Assembly (NCBI RefSeq): GCF_040833955.1
Contig: NZ_CP162135.1
Location: 1 to 64,000, forward strand
Direction: 5' to 3'
Length of the DNA stretch: 64,000 nt
Source: Leptospira sp. WS60.C2
GTDB lineage: Bacteria; Spirochaetota; Leptospiria; Leptospirales; Leptospiraceae
The stretch's first letter is position 1; the number at the start of each line of letters is the position of its first letter. The notes below the pieces were generated by a model, which did not search any database, was not told the DNA's origin, and saw nothing but the letters and a program-made list of their open reading frames with translations. Below are positions 42,332 through 52,706 of this stretch, one piece after another. The position numbers and the translations under genes were made by a program.

Positions 42332-43459
42332 TCAACTTATATTCCTGTCTATTTGCCCGAACGTTTTTCTAAAATTATTTGGCGACATTTTCCACTTCTT
42401 TCCAAAGGCTGAATAAAAAGTTGATAGAGAACTAAATCCCACCTGCAAGGCAATACTAAGGACTGTTCGGTCCGGGTATTTTATTAGGAGGGATTCAGCC
42501 TCGATCACGCGGTGACGATTAATTAAATCATAAAAAGTTGTTTTTTGAATCTCATTTAGGTATTGAGATAACTGATGTGTACCAATTTCCAATCTGTTAG
42601 CCAATTTATCCAAACTCAATTCATCGTCATAATAAATTTTCTCGATCTCAATAAGATACGTTAGCTTTGTTTTAATCCAGTCTAAGTCAACATTCCGAAG
42701 ATTTGAATTTTCGTATTTAACTTTTCGATATTCAATATTGACTTCCCTTGCGCTTCGGGGATATCTCCTAACCAGTAAATGCAGATAAAATAGAATTGCT
42801 GTAATAATCACTGCCATGATCTGGTGTGTGATTTTTAGCTGGTCAAAGTCGAAAAATAATTGGGCTACAAATCCAAGGAGAAGAACGCTGCTTGTAAGCA
42901 CGATAATCATAAAAAGATGAAATATGATTCTTTCCCTAACAAAAGATTTTATACTGACTAGAACTCTCGTTTTGAAAATAAAATAGGAAAGATAGAATGA
43001 GATCTGAATGATACTTACCATGCGTATCGTAAGGATAAAGAAGGCATAACCTATGCTTTCTACACCTTCTTTAAGCTCCTCTATGATAATATTTTTCTCC
43101 GAATCAGGCAAAAATGAATAAGGAAGGATTACGAATAGAGAAAAAAATGCTGGGAGAAACGGAAGATAAAATCTTTTGAACGATGAGATCTTGGAATCAA
43201 TTATCCTTTGTAAATAGAGAAACAATAAAGGCCCAATGCAGCATGCAAAAGGGAGATCAACACTATGCAAAAATAAATATTTTACATCGAGTCCAGAAAA
43301 CCAGAGAAAATAAATGATCTGCTTCATACCTATGGAAAAGAACAATAAAAAAATACCAAATTTTTCCTGCAAAGATGCCTTATCGAAAAAGATACTTATG
43401 GCACTTAGGAAACTAATGATAATTCCTGTTAGTATAGATAATAAAAAAGGTTCATCCAT
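42332..43459 (-). CDS. membrane-anchored AraC-family regulator, 375 aa (paralogue)
   Basis: It has the same layout as the gene at 41045: seven membrane helices (I-G-M-K-Q-I-I-Y-F-L-W-F, V-L-L-L-G-F-V-A-Q-L) and AraC C-terminus (L-A-N-R-L-E-I-G-T-H-Q-L, V-L-S-I-A-L-Q-V-G-F-S-S-L-S-T-F). The pair appears to be a tandem duplication with divergent sensory halves, implying two related input signals. No upstream palindrome equal to that of the other copy was seen. Confidence 0.8.
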   Translation of the reverse strand: MDEPFLLSILTGIIISFLSAISIFFDKASLQEKFGIFLLFFSIGMKQIIYFLWFSGLDVKYLFLHSVDLPFACCIGPLLFLYLQRIIDSKISSFKRFYLPFLPAFFSLFVILPYSFLPDSEKNIIIEELKEGVESIGYAFFILTIRMVSIIQISFYLSYFIFKTRVLVSIKSFVRERIIFHLFMIIVLTSSVLLLGFVAQLFFDFDQLKITHQIMAVIITAILFYLHLLVRRYPRSAREVNIEYRKVKYENSNLRNVDLDWIKTKLTYLIEIEKIYYDDELSLDKLANRLEIGTHQLSQYLNEIQKTTFYDLINRHRVIEAESLLIKYPDRTVLSIALQVGFSSLSTFYSAFGKKWKMSPNNFRKTFGQIDRNIS

Positions 43460-43663
43460 TGTCTTTTCAGGACAAAAATATATTTATTGATCAATTTACC
43501 AACTAGTATTTTTCAGAAGAAGACTCTAGAGGGAAGTAAAAAGTATAAATTTAAATCATCGAGCCTTGTATTGATTTTCAATCGATCGAGTCGGAATATT
43601 ATTTTCCTAGTTTCCGGTCGAGAAGGAAGATAGATTAAAGGAAATGAGCTACCATTCAGTTGC

Positions 43664-45277
43664 TTGGAAAATTTCAATAAATTAACACAAAATTCATTTC
43701 ATTGTGCGCAAGATTTTACAATGCTAACGATAATTGCATTTCTCTTCAGCTATGTAATCTTAATAAGCATTAGGTTTGACAGCAAAAAATCCATTTTCGA
43801 ATCAAGATACTTTCGATATATGATTATTGCGATGTTTTCTATATCCATCTTGGATTTTATTGTCTTCACTTATCTAGAATTAGGATCTTCTTCCAATTAT
43901 TTCGTGACATTGAGAGAATGTATAACAATTTTCTTTGCTATTTCATTGTTAGAGTATTTTCTCTCTATGGCAAATTTTCATTTAAAATATCTTTACTACA
44001 CTTTACTACTGATTGGAATTTCCATTCGTCTACTTCCATCAATCTTCATTGAGAAATATGAAGTCTTAGACTTAATTTATCAGCATTGGATTCAATTGTA
44101 TTTGGGGATCTTACTTTTTCATTGCCTCATTATTCTAGTCAATGTAAAATTCTCACGATATCTCCTCACTTTGGTATTCTACTTTGTGACGGGTCTTGTA
44201 TCTTCAATATTTCTTTCTTCTTATTTCAATTTGATTTTTTATATAAGCACTTGTTTCTTTTTCCAAGCAAATCTTATCCTATGTTTCATGGAGCTAAAAG
44301 AAGAGGCTTTGAAAAGGGAAAATTTAATTTTAGTATTGCAGGAAAATCAAACAAACTTTCATTTATTGCGAAATCAAAGTTTAGAGAGAAAAAAAGTCTT
44401 TCAACGCAAATTGATATTCCTCCAAAAATCTTACGATATTTTTAGAAAACATATCTTGGGAATACTCAATAAAATCAGAATACTAAATAATAGTCTTTCG
44501 AATTTTTCCGACGAAAATATGAACTCTACCGAGAATATCATAAGTCAAGATATCTCAATCCAAAATTTAAAGTACCGAACGAACTCATTGAAGCAAACTT
44601 TAGATCAGATGGTAAAATTTATCAATGATTTAGATAGTCGAGGATCAATCGTTAAAACGCAAGGTGAAAAAGTCGCAGCGTCTTCCCAAAATATAGATGA
44701 TTCTATGAACCTAATTTATGAATCATTTAAAAACGTTGATAATATAATGAACGTTATTTCAGAGATTGCGTCAAAAACAAATCTGCTTTCGGTAAATGCA
44801 GCTATAGAGGCAGCACGAGCAGGAGATCAAGGACTTGGTTTTTCTGTCGTCGCAGACGAAATAAAAAACTTGGCTACATTTTCTAAACAAAATGTTAGTA
44901 AGATCAATAAGATTATTCATACATCTCAAGATACAATCATTAAAGTTTCAAGCGCAGTTGAGGAGTCTATCGATATTACAATATATCAAGAAGCCGAACT
45001 TAGCAAATTTTTTGAGATTATACAAAATTTAAAAGAGATAAATGAAAAGCAATTTGCTATTGGTGTTGATTTTTTGGAAGAGGTAAGCCAACTCAGTTTA
45101 TTTTCTTCTCAAACAGCGAACTCATCAAAATCCCAATTGATCTTTAGCCAAGGTTTAATTGAGTTAATCAAAGAGCTAAATGACCTAACCTCAGAAATTG
45201 ATATCCAAACTAATCTTGTGTCTAGTGAAATAGAGACTCTAAAGGATTTGTCAGTTGCTCTAGAACAAGAACATTGA
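43664..45277 (+). CDS. membrane methyl-accepting-type signalling protein, 537 aa
   Basis: Residues 20-215 contain about seven hydrophobic segments and no extracellular sensor domain. A coiled coil follows, then the MCP tip: I-A-S-K-T-N-L-L-S-V-N-A-A-I-E-A-A-R-A-G (about 368-387) and G-F-S-V-V-A-D-E-I. This tip binds CheA/CheW. The membrane part resembles a 7TM-type anchor and not a classical Cache sensor. It should feed chemotaxis or a related pathway. A weak hairpin near 45334-45351 may terminate it. Confidence 0.8.
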   Translation: MENFNKLTQNSFHCAQDFTMLTIIAFLFSYVILISIRFDSKKSIFESRYFRYMIIAMFSISILDFIVFTYLELGSSSNYFVTLRECITIFFAISLLEYFLSMANFHLKYLYYTLLLIGISIRLLPSIFIEKYEVLDLIYQHWIQLYLGILLFHCLIILVNVKFSRYLLTLVFYFVTGLVSSIFLSSYFNLIFYISTCFFFQANLILCFMELKEEALKRENLILVLQENQTNFHLLRNQSLERKKVFQRKLIFLQKSYDIFRKHILGILNKIRILNNSLSNFSDENMNSTENIISQDISIQNLKYRTNSLKQTLDQMVKFINDLDSRGSIVKTQGEKVAASSQNIDDSMNLIYESFKNVDNIMNVISEIASKTNLLSVNAAIEAARAGDQGLGFSVVADEIKNLATFSKQNVSKINKIIHTSQDTIIKVSSAVEESIDITIYQEAELSKFFEIIQNLKEINEKQFAIGVDFLEEVSQLSLFSSQTANSSKSQLIFSQGLIELIKELNDLTSEIDIQTNLVSSEIETLKDLSVALEQEH

Positions 45278-45626
45278 TAGGCGCTTAAACAAAAAAGAAA
45301 TCTCGAACATTCTAAAAAGTTTTCATATAATAACCAGAATATTCCTTCTGGCTTTATCCTGTTGTTGGATATCTTGCTAGGCAGACAAAAAATATATCGT
45401 AATGATATCAGTTCCATTGAAAAACCAGATGATGTTGGCATCAATCATAATTCAAGATTAAATGCAATTAGTTGGAAATTCTGTTTTAATCAAGATGTGA
45501 CATCTGGACATTATATTTGGAAAAGAAGTCACACATTTTACTTTAGGCATAAATTAAATTCTTTTAGGGCTATTGAGTTTTTCTTACTATATTTGACGAT
45601 CAATGTTCTAACAGAGCCACTAAGAT
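45278..45626. other. intergenic, no gene; weak terminator hairpin
   Basis: About 350 bp. CCAGAA (45334-45339) pairs with TTCTGG (45346-45351), followed by C-TTT, as a possible terminator of the MCP-like gene. Otherwise nothing is recognisable. Confidence 0.4.
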
Positions 45627-47012
45627 ATGAGTATAAAGTTACGCGATCCCCGTTTGATCATTTCGATGTTTCTAACATTGATTTTTCAGCACTGTAGCTT
45701 ACCCAGTTTGAATGATAATCTCCTTCTATACGATCTTTATTATATTCTTAGAAATTTTAAACCAAATAGCCAAGGGGTTAATGCACCGAGTCAGGAATTA
45801 GGTCGACCAATTTCGGGCACAGTGACAGGGTTAATCTCTATTGGACTTCGACTTAGAAACGTTGATGGAACAGAAATTACTTTAAGTCCAGGGCAAACAA
45901 GTTTTCAACTAACTAATACACAAAAAGGTAATTATCTCGTTTCGATCCAGCGACAACCACTAATTCAGAGTTGTACTCTTACCAATCAATCAGGCAATAG
46001 TGAATCGGCAGTCACTAATTTGATAGTTAATTGCTCTGGAATCGGTGTGGCTGGGATCGGACTTTGGGATACAGGCTTATCAGATTGTTATACGAATTCG
46101 AATTCAATTTCCGTTCAATGTCCAAATCCACTTTTTCCTAGGCAAGATGGGGATATTAATCCCATTAGCGCACGATCCTTCACTGTCCTAGGTGATGGGA
46201 ATATTAAAGACAATATTAGCGGCCTTATCTGGAGGCCTTGTATAGAAGGCTGGAGTGGAGCGAATTGTTTCACTGGAGTTGCATCGACATCTAATTTTGC
46301 AACTGCTCAAAGTAAATGTGGTCCATTGCCTTGGAGAGTGCCTTCTGCGAAAGAGTTAATGAGTATAATCGATTTTACCAATCCTTCTTACGGTGTTGTT
46401 TCTGTTTTCCCAAATCACCCTGGAGGTTTTTTTCTTTGGTCAAATGAAGATTTCGGCTCTCAATCTCTTGTTCTCAATATAAATACCGGTGCAATTGATC
46501 TCTTAAGTAAACTTAATACGGCAGTTGGATATGTGCAATGCGTGAATGACTCAGAGGTTGTTTCAGTCCCGGTCAATTTTACTGACCTTGGGAATGGAAT
46601 CATTCGCGATGAAGTAAATGGATTGGAATGGGAAAAGTGTATCGCTGGATTATCCGGGGCAAACTGTAGCGTGGGTACTCCCACATATGTGACTTGGCAA
46701 GCTGGTTTAGCATATTGTGCGAATTTAAATCTAGGAGGTTATTCAGATTGGCGAATGCCAAATATTAACGAGTTAAGTAGTATCGTAGATTTTTCAAGAT
46801 TTTCTTTGTCAACCACTATCGACCCAATCTTTACAGGAAGTCCTCGCGATAAATATCATAGTTCTACTACCATAGGAAATGGAAATCAGTACTCAGGACA
46901 ATGGATTAACTCAGTTGGAAACTTCCCATATTATCCAGGTAATTATCAAACTAGCAATCAAAAAGGTACGAGTTATCTAACTCGTTGCGTGCGTGGACCA
47001 AGCGTTCCATAA
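45627..47012 (+). CDS. lipoprotein with two Lcl/DUF1566 domains, 461 aa
   Basis: The signal ends F-Q-H-C (Cys 23). Two repeats of the Lcl C-terminal (DUF1566) type are seen: I-S-G-L-I-W-R-P-C, A-T-A-Q-S-K-C, W-R-V-P-S-A-K-E-L-M-S-I-I-D; and V-N-G-L-E-W-E-K-C, Y-S-D-W-R-M-P-N-I-N-E-L-S-S-I-V-D. Each has conserved Trp/Cys/Asp. These domains are surface beta-rich modules; the ligand is unknown. Confidence 0.8.
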   Translation: MSIKLRDPRLIISMFLTLIFQHCSLPSLNDNLLLYDLYYILRNFKPNSQGVNAPSQELGRPISGTVTGLISIGLRLRNVDGTEITLSPGQTSFQLTNTQKGNYLVSIQRQPLIQSCTLTNQSGNSESAVTNLIVNCSGIGVAGIGLWDTGLSDCYTNSNSISVQCPNPLFPRQDGDINPISARSFTVLGDGNIKDNISGLIWRPCIEGWSGANCFTGVASTSNFATAQSKCGPLPWRVPSAKELMSIIDFTNPSYGVVSVFPNHPGGFFLWSNEDFGSQSLVLNINTGAIDLLSKLNTAVGYVQCVNDSEVVSVPVNFTDLGNGIIRDEVNGLEWEKCIAGLSGANCSVGTPTYVTWQAGLAYCANLNLGGYSDWRMPNINELSSIVDFSRFSLSTTIDPIFTGSPRDKYHSSTTIGNGNQYSGQWINSVGNFPYYPGNYQTSNQKGTSYLTRCVRGPSVP

Positions 47013-47316
47013 AAATTCTGGAATTGATTTGATACAAGAAAAAGGTTCAATACCAAATCCGCTTTAACTTCTTTTCCCCGAAACTTTTCATCCTCTCAAA
47101 ATTAAAAGTTTCGCTAAGTCCGTTTCGGGTGATAAATCAGGAAGCCAAAGATACGAGTATTTTAATTAAATTAATTTTGGATAAATATCCTCATTAAAAA
47201 ATACAAGAACTATAGAGATCATGGATCCAACAGCCAGCTTACACTAAAATTGAATTATTTTAAAAAATGAAGGAATAGGTGAGTGCCCATTCGTTTGCTA
47301 ATGAAATAGACTAAAA

Positions 47317-47361
47317 CCAATTATCATTTCTGCTTCTCTTGAATTGGGCAATGATAATTGG
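47317..47361 (-). terminator. terminator of the 1136-aa lipoprotein gene
   Basis: CCAATTATCATT (47317-47328) and AATGATAATTGG (47350-47361) are perfect inverted repeats. Read on the minus strand the second arm is followed by TTTTAG. It is 30 bp past the gene end at 47391. Confidence 0.65.
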
Positions 47362-47390
47362 ATGAAATCATAAGTTCCTATCGATAGAAG

Positions 47391-50300
47391 TCAACGAATG
47401 AATAAACCAAGTCGACTTTGATTCGCTAAATTTGTCGTTACCACGACAGTTCTACCGTTTATGGCATCAATTGATAGACTTGGAGTATTTCCTGTAAGAT
47501 TCATTCCAAGTGATATATCAAGGCTAGACACATTCGTTCCATCCAAATCACTTCGAAATAAATATGCTCTGATATTCGTATTCTCAGATGCGGCAACAAG
47601 AACTTTTCTGTTCACCAAATCCAGTTTAGTTGAATGCCTTTCTGCTGAGATGACAACTCCTGTCGATATATCTCTAAATGAACAGTTGCTTCCATCAAGT
47701 TCGCAACGGAAAAAACCAAGAAAGCCTGTGGTTTGGTTGCGAGCAGTCATAATTATTTTTGAGTTTAAAACATCTATCCCAATCTGCGGGAAAAAGCCCG
47801 TCCCAGTAGGCTGGCCAGCGGAAGCATCGGTTAAGGTGCAATTATTGACCATTAGACTACAGCGTATGAGAGACAATCTGTCTCCGTTAGATCCATCCCT
47901 GGTTACAATTAATACTTTCTGAGAAAGTGGATCAATAGTAGCTTGCATTTCTTTTACGTATGCTCCTGCGGCACCTGGAACGGGAACCATTCCACCAAGG
48001 CAGTTGGTTCCATCAAGATTACAACGGGAATAAGCAAGATTAAAATCGCTAACTCTTGAAATAACGATCAGCTTTTTAAAGACAGCATCCAAAAGTAAGA
48101 TGGCATTCACAGATGTGCCAACTCCACCAGACACGTCATGATGTGTACAATTGTTACCATTTAAGTCACATCGAAAGAGAGAGATGAGATTTGAATTTCC
48201 GGAATCAGTTCCTGCAATTAAGAGTTTCTGGTTGAGAGTATCTATCTCAAGGGTTGGAGTTATAAGAGTTGCAGATGCTTGGCCTGCTGAAACATCTTTA
48301 TAAACACAATTGGTGCCATCCAAATCGCATATATAAACACTTGGTTTGAATGAATTTGCAAAATTCCGAGCGGTTACTATTAATTTTTGATTCGTGACAT
48401 CAATTCTAGATGTAGAAATTTCTCCAGAATTAGTTCCTTGTCCAGCAGATATGTCGGCATAACTTCCCGAGACATTAAATCCCATAGGAGTTGATGCAGT
48501 TAATGCCTTGGTTTCATAAGATGTCAGCTGGCCTGATGATCCCAAAGAACTGTGTGCTTGCAGTTTAAAGTAGTAAGTGGTATTCGGTGTAAGTCCAGTT
48601 AAATTTATATATGGATTTGTGATGCCATCGATTCTTGTAGAACCGAGGTTTACTCCAGGATTGGTATCATAAAATACGGAGTAGGATGTAGCACTTGATG
48701 TCGGTAACCATTCTAAAAATATAGAAGTATCGCTACCAATCGCTTTCATAAAGTTTGGTGCATCTGGATAACCAATCTGCATTGTCGTTGTGGTATAAGT
48801 AGACATATTTAACGCCATGTCATTTCCAACGTAAGAGATTCGGAGAAGGCCATCGGGAACCGATATTGGACCAGTATATAATGTACCCGTGCTGACATCA
48901 CCTAAGCCATTAAAGGTAACTTCTCCCTCATCATCCGATGTATAATACCCAATATTTTTACATCCTGAACCATTCGTATCAGTACATTGTAAGGTGATCT
49001 GGGTCCCAGAAGGGAATGGTCCGGGTCCTATTGGTGAAACAATAGTCACGATAGGAGCCACAGTGTCCCTGGTAATGGTTCGTGTGATTGATCCCAATAC
49101 TCCAAAGGACGAGGTAAAACAAATGCGTATCGTATTATCTCCTTCATTAAACAAATTTCTGTTTATAGTAGATGATCTATTTGTATTTGCTGCAACTGAT
49201 CCGACGACATTTATATTAGGAAATCCGCCAGTTAAGGCAATTCCAGTTGAACAATCTGTACCACCAATTCTAAATTGATATGTTCCGGCTTTGTTACTTC
49301 TCCAGCTAATAGAAGGATTCACACTTCCTCTTATGACATTTGAAAAGGAATTTACTGTAATAATAGGTAAGTCTGTATCTATGACATAAGTGTTTAGATT
49401 GATGGCCGATACATTGCCAGCTGAATCTCTTGCCTGGAATTTTAAAGACGTAGTTGATAGATTTGGCATCGAAATTGCCGAAAGACCATAAGCCGTTCCA
49501 GTCGTTATATTTCCGGTAACCGGATCAAAAACTGGATCAGGTGCAATCCCTGACGAATTTAAAGTATAGACTATTCCGTTACAACCAGAACCACCCACGT
49601 CGGAACAACTCAACGTTGGTAGGGGTTCTGTTCCGTAGTTTCCGCTTCCTACTGAAGCAGATACTATAGGAGCAGTGTCATCTCGGAACAGTGAAAAATT
49701 AGATTCAACACTTCTTCCATTGGTTGAAACAAAACATATTCTAAAGTAATACACACCTTCAGCAATAAAATCTGACGCATTTCGTTGAAAAGAATACTCT
49801 GTTTCAGCTACGACACTTCCTGACGAAAGTATGTTCCCATCGCTACAGGAATTGCTATTTCCGCGAAGGGTATAATTTCCAGAATGAGATGACTTCCAAA
49901 ATGTGGTTGATTGAGAAATCGCACCTATATTACTGCTCACACCTCTCGATGTTTGCCTTACAATTTGAAGATTCGGTATACTTGAGTCGATCGTGTATGT
50001 TTTTACGATTTTGTTCGATACATTTCCATTTAAATCACGACATACAGATGTTACTGTATACACACCATCAGATTTAAATTTTTCAGTAGCTACTGCTGGG
50101 TGTTTCACTATTCCATTGAGTGGATTAAAACTTGGATCACTCGAATCTAGAGTATAAATAACATGACCTGGAGCCTTATTGTCATTGCAATAGAAAGTCA
50201 ATCCGGTCTCGGGGGCATAAGTTCCCGAATTCGGATTGATTGAAAGGAGAGGCGCAGACTTATCTTTCAATATTTCAGCAATTAGTGTATCGTTTGAGAC

Positions 50301-50801
50301 TCCATCACCATCCGTATCAAATCCTAATATCTCTTTAGAGTCATTGAGAATTAGAAAAACTGGATTTCCTGTTCCATTACCGCCGGTTCGAAGTACTCCT
50401 CCTCTTGAACTAATATTTAAGAAATATTCTGCAACCCCATCACCATTAGTATCCAGTGAATCTGGTTTTCCATCCGAATTTAAATCTAGTAAAAGAATGT
50501 TTGGAATCCCATTTCCTACAAGATCAAGTCCATCAGAAATCGAATCACCATTTACATCTATCCAAGTTGCGTAAAAATCGCTATTGGCAGTTAAGTTTAC
50601 GTGGGTCCCTGGAGTTGTATCAATCGAAGAAGGGGCAAGTAGTAAAGCTGCGATTACATTGAGCGAATTTATGGAATTCCTTTGGAAAAGGCTCAAAAAT
50701 TGATCCTTAACAAGGAGATTCGCAGACGGCCAATAGGTGCAACTCGAAAATAGAAATAAACTAAATGTAGCAACTGTTATTTTATATATTAATTTGCTCA
50801 T
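47391..50801 (-). CDS. giant surface lipoprotein with beta-repeat and FN3 domains, 1136 aa
   Basis: The signal ends F-S-S-C (Cys 21) and continues T-Y-W-P, as in the 954-aa lipoprotein. Residues about 70-170 hold Ca-binding-like D-x-N-x-D-G loops (D-L-N-S-D-G-K-P-D, D-T-D-G-D-G-V). Then come repeated chitobiase/Ig-like units with S-C-S-D-V-G-G-S-G and D-T-A-P-I-V. An FN3 domain lies near 700-790 (S-I-F-L-E-W-L-P-T, Y-Y-F-K-L-Q-A), and a C-terminal beta-propeller-like repeat (C-D-L-D-G-T-N-C, C-D-L-N-G-N-N-C, C-E-L-D-G-S-N-C) fills the last 300 residues. It is probably displayed outside the cell. A terminator follows. Confidence 0.75.
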   Translation of the reverse strand: MSKLIYKITVATFSLFLFSSCTYWPSANLLVKDQFLSLFQRNSINSLNVIAALLLAPSSIDTTPGTHVNLTANSDFYATWIDVNGDSISDGLDLVGNGIPNILLLDLNSDGKPDSLDTNGDGVAEYFLNISSRGGVLRTGGNGTGNPVFLILNDSKEILGFDTDGDGVSNDTLIAEILKDKSAPLLSINPNSGTYAPETGLTFYCNDNKAPGHVIYTLDSSDPSFNPLNGIVKHPAVATEKFKSDGVYTVTSVCRDLNGNVSNKIVKTYTIDSSIPNLQIVRQTSRGVSSNIGAISQSTTFWKSSHSGNYTLRGNSNSCSDGNILSSGSVVAETEYSFQRNASDFIAEGVYYFRICFVSTNGRSVESNFSLFRDDTAPIVSASVGSGNYGTEPLPTLSCSDVGGSGCNGIVYTLNSSGIAPDPVFDPVTGNITTGTAYGLSAISMPNLSTTSLKFQARDSAGNVSAINLNTYVIDTDLPIITVNSFSNVIRGSVNPSISWRSNKAGTYQFRIGGTDCSTGIALTGGFPNINVVGSVAANTNRSSTINRNLFNEGDNTIRICFTSSFGVLGSITRTITRDTVAPIVTIVSPIGPGPFPSGTQITLQCTDTNGSGCKNIGYYTSDDEGEVTFNGLGDVSTGTLYTGPISVPDGLLRISYVGNDMALNMSTYTTTTMQIGYPDAPNFMKAIGSDTSIFLEWLPTSSATSYSVFYDTNPGVNLGSTRIDGITNPYINLTGLTPNTTYYFKLQAHSSLGSSGQLTSYETKALTASTPMGFNVSGSYADISAGQGTNSGEISTSRIDVTNQKLIVTARNFANSFKPSVYICDLDGTNCVYKDVSAGQASATLITPTLEIDTLNQKLLIAGTDSGNSNLISLFRCDLNGNNCTHHDVSGGVGTSVNAILLLDAVFKKLIVISRVSDFNLAYSRCNLDGTNCLGGMVPVPGAAGAYVKEMQATIDPLSQKVLIVTRDGSNGDRLSLIRCSLMVNNCTLTDASAGQPTGTGFFPQIGIDVLNSKIIMTARNQTTGFLGFFRCELDGSNCSFRDISTGVVISAERHSTKLDLVNRKVLVAASENTNIRAYLFRSDLDGTNVSSLDISLGMNLTGNTPSLSIDAINGRTVVVTTNLANQSRLGLFIR

Positions 50802-51079
50802 ACAAACTCCTTAAATCTTAGCCTAGTGGAGATTTATTTCTCTAGTGCAAAAGACCCAACATTTACTTCAAAATACTAAACTAGTGGCTAAAATTAGCAC
50901 ATCCAAACGGAATAATAATTATCCCAAAATAGAATATTGGCAAAAAAATAGCCAAAAGTAAAAGTTATTGTTCCAATCTGGATGATAAATACGATTTCCT
51001 TTTTTATTTTGTGACCTGACCCACAGAAAATGAACCAATTCTTAAATTAGTTTTCATTAATATTGTGGAGAGAAATCAG
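50802..51079. other. intergenic upstream of giant lipoprotein
   Basis: About 280 bp, AT-rich. It contains the promoter region of the minus-strand lipoprotein. No gene seen. Confidence 0.35.
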
Positions 51080-51349
51080 CTTGATTCATTGCCTATCAAA
51101 GGAAGCAGAAACGGGGATTCCAATAAAAGAACTTTGAAATTAAGAAGACCACAAAGCATTAGATATGTGGAAAGGTTCCATTGAACACTAATTGATGAAC
51201 ACACCAAAGTAGCTGGTAGAACCAATTTTTGTGAAACATTTGATGAGATAGAGGAAGATCTTTAAGTCTCACTTAAATTCTATAAAAACGAAAGAATTCA
51301 CCAAGTTGGAAATCTTATGGAAGCACTTCCTATTAAATTTTCTTATTAG
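51080..51349 (+). pseudogene. IS481-family transposase remnant
   Basis: One frame reads R-R-P-Q-S-I-R-Y-V-E-R-F-H, stop, T-L-I-D-E-H-T-K-V-A-G-R-T-N-F, then a stop and F-Y-K-N-E-R-I-H-Q to TAG 51349. This is the C-terminus of an IS481 transposase. Only the catalytic end is left. Same type as 33646-33825. Confidence 0.7.
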
Positions 51350-51674
51350 ATTTCTGAAAATTATATAAGGAAGAAAATCAATAATGTAAATTAAAGGATT
51401 GTTTAAGGAGAAAATTTTAAGTTTTCAGATATAAAAACCAAACCAAAGAAGAGCTGACAGCTAAAATTACTAAGATCAATTCATTCCCAACAAATCATTT
51501 TGGAATATCAAATTGATTGTATTTTGAAACAATTTATAAAATGGGATAATATAAATTCCTTTAGGGATTAGAAATCGGACAATAATAGCCTAAAGCATAA
51601 TTTAAATAATCGCAAATAATTGCAATCGTAAGTATATTAATATTATCTTAATAACAAAACCTGAGTAATTGATT

Positions 51675-52436
51675 ATGATCTTCCAAAAAAATATCTATCT
51701 TTTGATTTTATTACTGATTTCTTGCAAACCTGCGAATCTAGATAATCCAGCTGATCCATATTCAACTTCAGGCCTCTTAACAAGAATTTTATTAAGTAGA
51801 GATTCTACAACATCAAACGAGCAAAATCCTAGTCAGACAAGTTCTGCAATTCCATTCTACAATGTAACTGTTCGCGTCTATAATATGGCAGGTTCTAGTG
51901 GGAGTGCTGATGCCGCGTTTTCCTTGAATGGGGGAGTATCGGAAACAGTTTCTACTGTAGGAAATGCTGTTCGTGATAAAACATTTTCTACCCAATTAAC
52001 TTCTGGGGCAGCATATTCCGTTTCAGTCATATCGCAGCCTTCCGTTGGAAGTAGGATTTGTAATATTCCTTCATCAACGGGTTTAATGCCTGCTAACAGC
52101 ATCATCATTGATGTTTATTGCTTCGGCCTGAATAATTCAGCTGGTACCGTCTTGACCGTGAATAACTCCGTTGGAGCAAGCGCGAATATCAATTTTTCCC
52201 TAGATGGAAATCCAGGCTCAACAGTTGCTATTAATTTAAGTTCTGTTGCAAGTGATTTTACGTTTGATGTTGCTGGATTAAATTCAGCACAGACTTTGTC
52301 TTTCACTACGACAAATTCTTCTATGCCGCAAAATGTAACAGTTTATAGGCAACAATTATCAGTTCAATCTCCAGTTAATGTTACCTACACCCTGGCGCCA
52401 TTTATACAAATGGCAAATATATTGTTAAGACCTTGA
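51675..52436 (+). CDS. lipoprotein, 253 aa
   Basis: Start at ATG 51675 (a TTG two codons upstream is in frame). The signal I-Y-L-L-I-L-L-L-I-S-C gives Cys 17, then K-P-A-N-L-D-N-P-A-D-P, a start I associate with Leptospira lipoproteins. The mature protein has two similar beta domains with repeated S-A-D-A-A-F-S-L-N-G-G and S-A-N-I-N-F-S-L-D-G-N, i.e. tandem repeats. Surface exposure is likely. The function is unknown. Confidence 0.7.
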   Translation: MIFQKNIYLLILLLISCKPANLDNPADPYSTSGLLTRILLSRDSTTSNEQNPSQTSSAIPFYNVTVRVYNMAGSSGSADAAFSLNGGVSETVSTVGNAVRDKTFSTQLTSGAAYSVSVISQPSVGSRICNIPSSTGLMPANSIIIDVYCFGLNNSAGTVLTVNNSVGASANINFSLDGNPGSTVAINLSSVASDFTFDVAGLNSAQTLSFTTTNSSMPQNVTVYRQQLSVQSPVNVTYTLAPFIQMANILLRP

Positions 52437-52706
52437 TCTATTATACAAGCGTAAAGATTAAATTCAATACTTTCCACATGCAGGGATACTCACAAATCGG
52501 GATTTCTATTTTGCAAGTTTGAATCTTATTGAATTAGAGAAAGACTATAAACGCAGTCTCGATAAATACCTTCGGACTCTATATCGATTATCGATACCTT
52601 ATAAAAACAAAACTCAAATAACAGCGTAAGAGCTTTGGAATATGTTTTCAATATCATTCTCGAAAGCTCCTCTTGAATTCGATAATAAATGGAATGAATT
52701 ATATGA
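52437..52706. other. decayed 5' part of following gene
   Basis: About 270 bp. Frames read Y-K-R-S-L-D-K-Y-L-R-T-L-Y and later D-N-K-W-N-E-L-Y-E in different phases, suggesting the N-terminal part of the protein at 52707 before frameshifts. Confidence 0.35.

Noticed and set aside
47079..47113. CGAAACTTTT/AAAAGTTTCG hairpin as a riboswitch
   Set aside because: A 10-bp inverted repeat after the DUF1566 gene, better explained as a terminator-like hairpin.
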